Shown here piece by piece: positions 1-5,401 of a stretch of DNA of 5,401 bases. The translations under genes and the position numbers were made by a program. Position 1 is the first letter of the stretch, and each line of letters begins with the position of its first letter. The stretch comes from Ignavibacteriota bacterium. Lineage in GTDB: Bacteria > Bacteroidota > Ignavibacteria > Palsa-1295. The stretch lies in NCBI GenBank assembly GCA_025357895.1, contig JANYLL010000133.1, forward strand, positions 1 through 5,401. The letters are read 5' to 3'. The notes under the pieces were generated by a model. It was not told where the DNA came from. It ran no database searches and saw only the letters and a list, made by a program, of their open reading frames with translations.

Positions 1-35
1 ACCGATGCCGCGTTCAGAGATCATCAGCTTATCTT
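1..35 (+). repeat. Left arm of a perfect 35-bp inverted repeat
   Basis: This arm begins ACCGATGCCG and ends CAGCTTATCTT. It is the exact reverse complement of bases 280-314, and base 36 is the first mismatch on the inner side. The repeat may continue past base 1, which cannot be seen. It occupies the place where the response-regulator linker should be, and its translation does not resemble that family. Confidence 0.95.
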
Positions 36-332
36 GTCTTAGATACCGTTACTCATACTGCCAAACGGCATAAAGCGGGAACAACGGAAGACCGCAATAT
101 CCCGCTTACCGTAAAAGAATATGAATTGCTTGAATATATGCTTAAGAATAAAGGGCGAGTGATGTCTCGCTCCGTTATTACTGAGCATGTTTGGGGCTAC
201 ACGTTTACAATGGGTTCGAATGTAATCGATGTTTATATAAAAAGACTTCGTGAAAAGCTTGATAACGGTTACGAAGAGAAAGATAAGCTGATGATCTCTG
301 AACGCGGCATCGGTTATGGTATCAAAGATTAA
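3..332 (+). CDS. OmpR/PhoB-family response regulator, C-terminal DNA-binding part (5' partial)
   Basis: Only the winged-helix output domain of a two-component response regulator is visible; the receiver domain with its phospho-accepting Asp lies outside the window. From about base 36 the frame gives LVLDTVTH, then LTVKEYELLEYML (bases 105-143), the typical entry to the OmpR/PhoB fold. VITEHVWGY follows, then the recognition helix NVIDVYIKRLREKL (219-260) and the C-terminal wing ending RGIGYGIKD. Family members usually end RGVGYxL, so the 3' end is intact. The protein should bind promoter DNA when phosphorylated, most likely by the kinase at 1070-2686. Codons before base 36 (RCRVQRSSAYL) do not resemble the family and coincide with an inverted copy of bases 280-314, so they should not be trusted as native. 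The stop overlaps the next gene by 17 bases, suggesting coupled translation. The family is secure; target genes cannot be told. Confidence 0.88.
   Translation, partial: RCRVQRSSAYLVLDTVTHTAKRHKAGTTEDRNIPLTVKEYELLEYMLKNKGRVMSRSVITEHVWGYTFTMGSNVIDVYIKRLREKLDNGYEEKDKLMISERGIGYGIKD
280..314 (-). repeat. Right arm of the 35-bp inverted repeat, inside the response-regulator 3' end
   Basis: This arm encodes about residues DKLMISERGIG of the regulator's C-terminal wing, so it is very likely the native copy. Its exact reverse complement is at bases 1-35, with 244 bases between the arms. A 35-base perfect match is far beyond chance. Confidence 0.95.
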
Positions 333-1056
333 TGCGCCGCTTATCGAATTGAACCGGCTACAATTGCTCCTTAAATATTTTTTTTTCACCGGAATCCTGC
401 TTACCGCTTGTTTTACGACTGCCCTTGGACAAACGGATTCCTTGCATGGAGTTATTCCTGATGGAAATCTCTCCAAAATTTTCATAGCCCCAACTGCGCG
501 GTCTCTTCCGGAAGATAAAGGATATATTAACTTAGCGGAGATGGTCTTTCCAAATTTTGGATATGGATTTACTGACGAATTTATGATGCGCGGTGGGTTT
601 ACTCCGTTTACGGTCTCAGGTCATATTTTATATTTTGGTTTGGCACAACTTCAAGTTGCAGATTACGGCGCCATGACTATTGCAGGTGGTATTCTTCTTA
701 CCGATCTGACGGGCAGCAATCGAAATTGGGAAAATGCGCTTTATGGATATGGCATCATTAGTTATGGCAACGATGTTGCTGCTATCCATGGAGGCTTTGG
801 CGGCGGATATTCCGGGAAGCGAGAATCGAGCTCAGCAGTGTTTATGCTAGGCGGAGAATGGAAATTCGCACGAACAACTAAACTGATCTCTGAGAATTGG
901 ATCGTCTCTGAAACAGGTTCAGCGGCATTCTCCTTAGGACTTCGTATTTTTGGAAGGGATCTCGCCGGAGAGTTAGGCACCGTTATTATTACATCGCAGC
1001 ATACTTTTAAGATCGAAAGTATTCTGCCATGGATAGGAATTACATTTATTTTATGA
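316..1056 (+). CDS. Predicted exported barrel-like envelope protein, function unknown
   Basis: A 246-aa protein with an N-terminal export signal: charged residues R14 and K20, then a hydrophobic stretch (about 21-33). There are two readings of the cleavage. Signal peptidase I could cut after ALG (36-38), leaving Gln39. Alternatively L29-T-A-C32 fits a lipobox, which would make it a lipoprotein. The mature part is rich in Gly and aromatic residues with alternating hydrophobic stretches (GYINLAEMVFPNFGYGFTDE at 69-88, then MRGGFTPF, FGLAQLQV, GGFGGGYSG, FSLGLRIFG) and ends LPWIGITFIL. This looks like an outer-membrane beta-barrel or barrel-like protein of the type common in the FCB group, but I recognise no named family. 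The start at 316 overlaps the regulator and has no clear ribosome site; in-frame TTG codons at 349 and 364 are alternatives that still keep the hydrophobic stretch. It sits between regulator and kinase, which is unusual. Coding status is firm, function open. Confidence 0.8.
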   Translation: MVSKINAPLIELNRLQLLLKYFFFTGILLTACFTTALGQTDSLHGVIPDGNLSKIFIAPTARSLPEDKGYINLAEMVFPNFGYGFTDEFMMRGGFTPFTVSGHILYFGLAQLQVADYGAMTIAGGILLTDLTGSNRNWENALYGYGIISYGNDVAAIHGGFGGGYSGKRESSSAVFMLGGEWKFARTTKLISENWIVSETGSAAFSLGLRIFGRDLAGELGTVIITSQHTFKIESILPWIGITFIL

Positions 1057-1069
1057 TCGCAACGGAATA

Positions 1070-2686
1070 ATGCTTCGCATCAGATTAGTATTATGGTATT
1101 CCTTTCTTGTCGTGCTGACCGTTGCTTCTGTCGGCGCAGTGCAATATTTCTTGCTGTACCGATCTCTTAACAACGAACTTGATTCCGCTCTACTTGCCGA
1201 TGCAAAGACGGCGCTAAAACTTGTCAGCAATCGTCCATCCAAACATTTTTCTGAAAGCCCGTCACATATTCATACGAATTATTCCAGTAAGACTTTAAAG
1301 CAACTTGTTGATGATGCTATTAAAGATGCACCCGATAGCATCTCGGGCCAGGATCTGACCGATCGGGTATTGAGCTCCTTGATGGATGAGATGCTCGGAG
1401 AACTTTCCGGTAAAGATAGCGCCGCTACCGAGCCTTTTGATGCACTTGTCGAACGAACATTAACAAGCCGCCGCAACGATCTTTTAGAAGTTTATGCAAT
1501 TGAGAAAGATAGTATTGGATCGCAAGTCCTGCATCCTGTTTTTCGTACACAGAACCTCGGCGGGGATACGATTAGAGATCTGTATTCGATCAAAGAGTTA
1601 ACAACAAAAGATTCTGCCGTGAGTTTAGGAGAAATTGAAATAGGGGGAGAATCTCTTCGTGCAGCAGTTGCATCGAATAATCGCTTTGCAGTTTTCGCTG
1701 CTTATACCGAATCCGATATATGGGATGCGATCTCACGTTCTGAAAGAACCTATCTTTATATTCTCCCGATAGCCTTACTTATAGCAACGTTAGGTGGAAT
1801 TGTTTTAGCACGTAAAGCTTTAAAACCTATCGAGGATATCGCAAATACCGCTCAGGATATCGGAGCAAAAAATCTATCACGCAGAATCGAGATGCCTGCA
1901 CGCGGCGATAGGGAATTGACAAGCCTGATCAACACTCTTAACTCGATGATCTCGCGTATTGAAGGATCATTCAATCAGATCGCACAATTTTCTTCCGACG
2001 CATCCCACGAACTGAAGACTCCTCTGGCAATTCTAAAAGGTGAAATTGAGCAAGCGCAGCGCAGGGTGAGTCTGGTTCATCAATTGGAAACTCTTGAAGC
2101 CCAACAAATACTTTCCAGCTTGATGGAAGAGGTTGAACGGATGCAGAGGATAGTAGATGGTTTGCTGCTCCTCGCAAAAGCAGATGACCATCGGCTGCCG
2201 CTTACGAAAGCAAATATTTCTCTTTATAACTTCTTGGATTCCATTGCTGAAGATGCGGAAATTCTTGCCATTGATAGGGGATTGCAATTCGTGCGAAAGT
2301 TAGATAAAAATGCAAATGAAGTTCATATCAATGCTGATCCTACATTTCTCTATCAGGTATTGATGAATTTACTGGATAATGCTTTTAAATATACACCGCA
2401 AGGAGGCACGGTGACTTTGTTTTTGAATAAAGCAGAAGATTCAGTATTATTCGGTGTAGAAGATACAGGTTCAGGTATTGCTTCCAACGATCTTAAAAAG
2501 ATCTTTCGCCGATTTTACCGCACGGAACAAGCCCGCGCCCATCTTGGAACAGAGCAAACTGCCCGTTCCTTGGGCTTAGGGCTTGCAATTACTAAATCGA
2601 TCGTGGAAGCACATGGTGGCAGTATTAGGGTTGAAAGCGAAATTGGCATGGGTTCGAAATTTATCGTGGAATTGCCCGTAGCATAG
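1070..2686 (+). CDS. Membrane sensor histidine kinase (HAMP-HisKA-HATPase), complete
   Basis: A 538-aa class I sensor kinase that should autophosphorylate on His and pass phosphate to a response regulator, presumably the one encoded just upstream. Order: TM1 about 7-29; periplasmic region about 30-227; TM2 about 228-247; HAMP about 248-302; HisKA with the H-box ASHELKTP and phospho-acceptor His313; N-box LMNLLDNAFKY (Asn433, Asn437); G1 box EDTGSGI (Asp465); F-box FRRFYR (479-484); G2 box SLGLGLAI (500-507). The architecture resembles CusS/heavy-metal-type kinases, but the roughly 200-residue periplasmic region shows no sensor family I recognise, so the signal is unknown. It is hydrophilic, with a Ser/Asp-rich helical-looking middle (about 85-135). 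The ATP lid between RFYR and GLGL is about five residues longer than usual. The ATG at 1070 follows the previous stop by 13 bases and places TM1 directly at the N-terminus; the upstream ribosome-site match (ACGGA) is weak. Confidence 0.95.
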   Translation: MLRIRLVLWYSFLVVLTVASVGAVQYFLLYRSLNNELDSALLADAKTALKLVSNRPSKHFSESPSHIHTNYSSKTLKQLVDDAIKDAPDSISGQDLTDRVLSSLMDEMLGELSGKDSAATEPFDALVERTLTSRRNDLLEVYAIEKDSIGSQVLHPVFRTQNLGGDTIRDLYSIKELTTKDSAVSLGEIEIGGESLRAAVASNNRFAVFAAYTESDIWDAISRSERTYLYILPIALLIATLGGIVLARKALKPIEDIANTAQDIGAKNLSRRIEMPARGDRELTSLINTLNSMISRIEGSFNQIAQFSSDASHELKTPLAILKGEIEQAQRRVSLVHQLETLEAQQILSSLMEEVERMQRIVDGLLLLAKADDHRLPLTKANISLYNFLDSIAEDAEILAIDRGLQFVRKLDKNANEVHINADPTFLYQVLMNLLDNAFKYTPQGGTVTLFLNKAEDSVLFGVEDTGSGIASNDLKKIFRRFYRTEQARAHLGTEQTARSLGLGLAITKSIVEAHGGSIRVESEIGMGSKFIVELPVA

Positions 2687-2758
2687 ATGAATTATTTTTA
2701 ACGACTATCTTGGGACTAAAAGCCAAGCGCGAGATGTTGAGATATACAAGAATAGAAA

Positions 2759-3022
2759 ATGATGATGATCAGAATAATTATATTAACCGTCTTTTGTGCA
2801 GTATTTGGCTCAAGTTCAACTTTTGCACAAAAGCAAAAACCTATACCAACTGTAAATCAAACTGAGGTTCAGCATCCGCGGGAAATACAAACCGAGGAGA
2901 AGAAAGAAGAACTTTCAAAAAGATTATTGAAGCGTAAAAACGAACTACGTGAAGAAGAACATGGGCGTGATAAGGCTCGCAAAAATGCCGAGGCTCATGA
3001 AAAAACAAATAACCCTAAATGA
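2759..3022 (+). CDS. Small secreted highly charged protein, unknown function
   Basis: An 87-aa protein beginning with three consecutive Met codons (2759, 2762, 2765), any of which could be the start. Residues 4-22 form a hydrophobic signal peptide with a likely signal peptidase I cut TFA|Q after residue 23. The mature part of about 64 residues has a Pro/Gln/Thr-containing linker (24-45), then an almost uninterrupted run of charged residues (about 46-87, Lys/Glu/Arg-rich, such as EEKKEELSKRLLKRKNELREEE). That stretch should form a single charged helix, possibly a coiled coil. No Cys remains in the mature part and I recognise no family. It starts 72 bases after the kinase stop, so it may be the last gene of the two-component operon or have its own promoter; I see no convincing promoter in the gap. 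A periplasmic accessory or target of the system is conceivable but unproven. The signal peptide makes a real gene likely. Confidence 0.65.
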   Translation: MMMIRIIILTVFCAVFGSSSTFAQKQKPIPTVNQTEVQHPREIQTEEKKEELSKRLLKRKNELREEEHGRDKARKNAEAHEKTNNPK

Positions 3023-3030
3023 TAATGAAT

Positions 3031-3044
3031 TGACTATTTAGTCA
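3031..3044. terminator. Weak hairpin between convergent genes
   Basis: TGACTA and TAGTCA form a 6-base stem with a 2-base loop (or 5 bases around ATTT) where the two convergent genes meet. The stem contains the stop codon of the minus-strand TPR gene. On the + strand it is followed by only three T residues. It is AT-rich and short, so it is a candidate shared terminator by position more than by strength. Confidence 0.25.
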
Positions 3045-3897
3045 TTTCCTTAAGATGTTTTAACTTGTCCTGCTCGCTCTTAATACAGAAATCTTCCTTA
3101 GATAGTAATTCATAGGCTTTCATAAAGTGCTGTTTCGCTCTATCCTTTTGTCCAAGAGCAAAAAGACTCTCTGCCATTTCTTCCCTGATCCATCCATCGT
3201 CTTGTTTTGCCTCGATAAGTTTTTTTAATATCGGTTCAATGATGACAAGAGCTTCGTTCGGCTGTCCTGAAAGTCGGGTTGCCCGGGCTTCATCTTTAAG
3301 CGTATACATATCCGCTTCTCCATTTCTTTCATTTTGGAGTCCGGCAAGTTTATGGAAATAAAGTTTTGCATTCTCATAGTCTTTCAATACTAAATGACTT
3401 TCTCCGATATTATTATAAAGGGCATGAAGCCAGCCTACGGAATTCGGATCACTTTTCGCCATTTCTATTCCTTTAAGATTCCATTCGATTTGTTCCTGTG
3501 GATCTCTTTTGGCAATAGCAATCATGTGAATTGCATCGACAGCAAGTTTAATTTCTTTTGTGGAAAGAGCAAGAGTACTTGCCTGTATGAAAAGTAGGAT
3601 TGCCTCTTGTTGATGATCAGATGAATTAAAAACTCGACCTCGTTCTAAAAAATAACGAACACGTGCTAATTTCAGATCGGGAGTAAGCATCTTCTCTGCT
3701 TGGTCAAGTGTGGAATGTGCTTCATCGAATTTTCCCTGAAGCCCTTGCGTTCTAGCGATCTGCGTTAAAAGCTGCGCAAGATAGGACGGATCATTTGCAA
3801 CTTCAGCGTGAGGTAGTAAAGCGCAAAATTTTTGTTCAGTTTCGGAAGGATTACCAAAATTCCAGAGTTTGATAAAATCGGGGAGTGCTTCAGTCAT
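3034..3897 (-). CDS. Cytoplasmic tetratricopeptide-repeat (TPR) protein
   Basis: A 287-aa soluble protein without signal peptide or membrane segment. Repeated antiparallel helix pairs fit TPR units, clearest at about 37-70 (YLAQLLTQIARTQGLQGKFD onward), 157-190 (ALYNNIGESHLVLKDYENAK onward) and 234-267 (REEMAESLFALGQKDRAKQHF onward), with weaker units between. The N-terminal LWNFGNPSETEQKF and the segment RYFLERGRVFNSS look like a TPR family I recall from varied bacteria, annotated only as TPR protein; TPR arrays normally hold protein partners. I chose the ATG at 3895-3897. The frame stays open upstream to 4089, but that part is only the antisense of the ABC transporter and does not look like protein. 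The gene follows the transporter stop by 22 bases on the same strand, so they probably share a transcript, though no functional link is shown. No Shine-Dalgarno site precedes the start. The fold is secure, the role unknown. Confidence 0.85.
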   Translation of the reverse strand: MTEALPDFIKLWNFGNPSETEQKFCALLPHAEVANDPSYLAQLLTQIARTQGLQGKFDEAHSTLDQAEKMLTPDLKLARVRYFLERGRVFNSSDHQQEAILLFIQASTLALSTKEIKLAVDAIHMIAIAKRDPQEQIEWNLKGIEMAKSDPNSVGWLHALYNNIGESHLVLKDYENAKLYFHKLAGLQNERNGEADMYTLKDEARATRLSGQPNEALVIIEPILKKLIEAKQDDGWIREEMAESLFALGQKDRAKQHFMKAYELLSKEDFCIKSEQDKLKHLKEMTK

Positions 3898-3919
3898 AGT
3901 ATTGGTGTATGAAAATAAT

Positions 3920-5401
3920 TTATGAAACCACGGTCTCTTGTTCCTTATATTGTAATTCGTAAAGGGTACGATAAATCCCATCCAATGCAACGAGTTCTTC
4001 GTGCGTACCCATTTCACGAATCTCACCTTTATGCATGACGATGATTTTATTTGCTTTCTGAATGGTAGAGAGGCGATGAGCAATAACAATTGATGTTCTC
4101 CCCTTTAACAATTTATCAATTGCTTTTTGAATAAGTATTTCCGATTCCGTATCAATACTTGAAGTTGCTTCGTCCAAAATAAGAATGCGTGGATCATAAG
4201 CTAATGCTCTGGCAAATGAAAGCAATTGCTTTTCCCCGACAGAAAGAATTGCGCCGCGCTCTTTTACATGAGTCTGATAACCTTTTGGAAGACGACGGAT
4301 AAAAGGATCTGCTCCGACAGTAATAGCAGCAGTCCGTGCCCGATCAGATGATATTTGAGGATCGCCGAGCGTGATATTATTTTCGACATCAGCGCTGAAA
4401 AGAAAAACATCTTGCAGAACAATCGCTATGTTCTTACGAAGTTCATGTTCATTGATGTTGCGAATATCTATTCCGTCAATAAGTATCTGACCTTTTTGGA
4501 ATTCATAAAAACGAGTAACAAGACTGGTGATCGAAGTCTTTCCTGCACCTGTTGCACCAACGAATGCAACGGTTTCACCCGGTTTAACTTTGAAGGAAAC
4601 ATCTTTCAAAACATAATCTTCGTCGTTATAGGCGAACCAGACATTTCGGAATTCGATCTCTCCGCGAACATGACCAAGCGGCGTTACATCTTTCGGAGCT
4701 GGTACGATTGTATCATCATCTAATAATTTAAATAGACGTTCGCTCGATGCCATTGAGCTTTGCAAAATATTATATTTTTCTGCAAGATCGCGGAGAGGGC
4801 GGAAGAACATCTCCGTATATTGGATAAAAGAAATGAGCGTACCGATTGTGACGGCACCTGAAAATGTAGGTTTTGATCCGATAATTAGCGACCCGCCATA
4901 CCAGACGATCAATCCAAACGTTACGGCTGAAAGAAATTCTACTGCGGGATAGAAAACCGCATAATAAAAAATAGACCTGATATTTGCAACTGTGTGATCT
5001 TTATTGATCTTATCAAATTCATTATACGTCCGTTTTTCCTGTCCGAATAATTGTACGGTAATTATTCCCGAAACTCGTTCATTCAAGAAGGCATTCATTC
5101 TTGCTACAAGAAGACGTATCTCGCGATATGATTCACGGGCTTTTTTTCTGAATATCGCCGTTGCAATCAGGAGGAATGGAAATACACATATCACGATAAG
5201 TGTGAGCTTCCAGCTGATGGCAAACATGAAAACAAAGATCCAGATTATCACGAAAATATCAGCAAAGACCATGATGATACCGGAGCTGAAAAGCTCGTTC
5301 AATACTTCGATGTCACTTGTCAGGCGTGTAACAAGTCTTCCGACAGGATTTGTATCAAAAAAACGAAGTGAAAGCGTTTGTATATGTTCGAAAAGTTCTT
5401 T
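3920..5401 (-). CDS. Type I ABC exporter half-transporter, MdlB/SmdB-like (N-terminus outside window)
   Basis: The visible 493 residues belong to a fused permease/ATPase that exports a substrate across the inner membrane; the substrate cannot be read from sequence. The frame is open through base 5401: the first visible residues (KELFEHIQ, then RFFDTNPVGRLVTRLTSDIE) are the conserved cytoplasmic stretch that follows TM2 in exporters, so TM1-2 are missing. Visible membrane segments, numbered from the window edge: about 44-63, 67-83, 148-173 and 183-203. The nucleotide-binding domain has an A-loop Tyr (FAYNDED), Walker A GATGAGKTS (bases 4532-4558, Lys288), Q-loop Gln330, signature LSVGEKQ, Walker B ILILDE (Asp410, catalytic Glu411), D-loop SSID and H-loop His442. 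All key residues are present, so it should hydrolyse ATP. LSVGxKQLL and the LYELQ end resemble MdlB-type subunits, which work as heterodimers. A partner gene may therefore lie beyond the right edge. Confidence 0.95.
   Translation of the reverse strand, partial: KELFEHIQTLSLRFFDTNPVGRLVTRLTSDIEVLNELFSSGIIMVFADIFVIIWIFVFMFAISWKLTLIVICVFPFLLIATAIFRKKARESYREIRLLVARMNAFLNERVSGIITVQLFGQEKRTYNEFDKINKDHTVANIRSIFYYAVFYPAVEFLSAVTFGLIVWYGGSLIIGSKPTFSGAVTIGTLISFIQYTEMFFRPLRDLAEKYNILQSSMASSERLFKLLDDDTIVPAPKDVTPLGHVRGEIEFRNVWFAYNDEDYVLKDVSFKVKPGETVAFVGATGAGKTSITSLVTRFYEFQKGQILIDGIDIRNINEHELRKNIAIVLQDVFLFSADVENNITLGDPQISSDRARTAAITVGADPFIRRLPKGYQTHVKERGAILSVGEKQLLSFARALAYDPRILILDEATSSIDTESEILIQKAIDKLLKGRTSIVIAHRLSTIQKANKIIVMHKGEIREMGTHEELVALDGIYRTLYELQYKEQETVVS

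Noticed and set aside
126..128. TTG as start of a free-standing 68-aa DNA-binding protein
   Set aside because: Upstream codons in the same frame (from about base 36) encode the first strands of the OmpR/PhoB winged helix, so this is an internal Leu of a longer regulator.
39..485. 148-aa open frame on the minus strand
   Set aside because: It is antisense to the regulator and the envelope-protein gene, both with clear protein features. Its translation has no domain pattern.
1971..2287. Two overlapping minus-strand open frames of 68 and 84 aa
   Set aside because: Both are antisense to the H-box and dimerisation region of the histidine kinase.
2709..2727. Possible hairpin CTTGG/CCAAG after the kinase gene
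   Set aside because: The stem is only five bases with a nine-base loop and no following T run, so it is not a credible terminator.
2687..2758. Promoter for the small secreted protein
   Set aside because: No spaced -35/-10 pair and no Bacteroidota-type TAnnTTTG element could be found in the 72-base gap.
3898..4089. N-terminal extension of the TPR protein by 64 residues
   Set aside because: It overlaps the end of the ABC transporter gene in another frame and looks like shadow translation. The ATG at 3895-3897 gives a start just before the conserved family-like N-terminus.
4355..4723. 122-aa open frame on the plus strand
   Set aside because: It lies fully antisense to the ATPase domain of the ABC transporter and shows no protein-like pattern.
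5300..5302. TTG as start codon of the ABC transporter
   Set aside because: The frame continues without a stop to base 5401 and encodes conserved exporter residues (RFFDTNPVGRLVTRL), so this codon is an internal Leu.

Overview
The window reads as chromosomal DNA from a moderately AT-rich Gram-negative bacterium. A Bacteroidota/Chlorobiota (FCB-group) relative, perhaps of the Ignavibacteria or Kapabacteria kind, is my best guess. The grounds are two predicted secreted proteins with a Gln right after the cleavage site, starts without recognisable Shine-Dalgarno sites, and a predicted barrel-like envelope protein. This placement is inference from style, not from a marker gene.

Left part (1-3022, + strand): a two-component locus. 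It opens with the DNA-binding C-terminal half of an OmpR/PhoB-type response regulator (to 332). A predicted secreted, barrel-like envelope protein (316-1056) overlaps the regulator's end by 17 bases. An intact 538-aa membrane histidine kinase (1070-2686) follows after 13 bases. Then comes a small secreted, highly charged protein (2759-3022). Regulator, envelope protein and kinase look co-transcribed, so the envelope protein may be connected with what the kinase senses or controls.

Right part (3034-5401, - strand): a convergent pair. A type I ABC exporter half-transporter (MdlB/SmdB-like) runs in from the right edge and lacks its N-terminal membrane part. It is followed 22 bases later by a cytoplasmic TPR protein (287 aa). 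The two loci meet tail to tail with only 11 bases between stop codons.

The most striking sequence feature is at the left edge. Bases 1-35 are an exact reverse complement of bases 280-314, which encode the last part of the response regulator. The regulator's recognisable sequence begins only at about base 36, so the join is probably either a fold-back chimera at a contig end (amplification or assembly) or one arm of a real inverted repeat. The artefact is the simpler explanation. Apart from this I see ordinary gene families, and no CRISPR, tRNA, rRNA, insertion sequence or evident new system.
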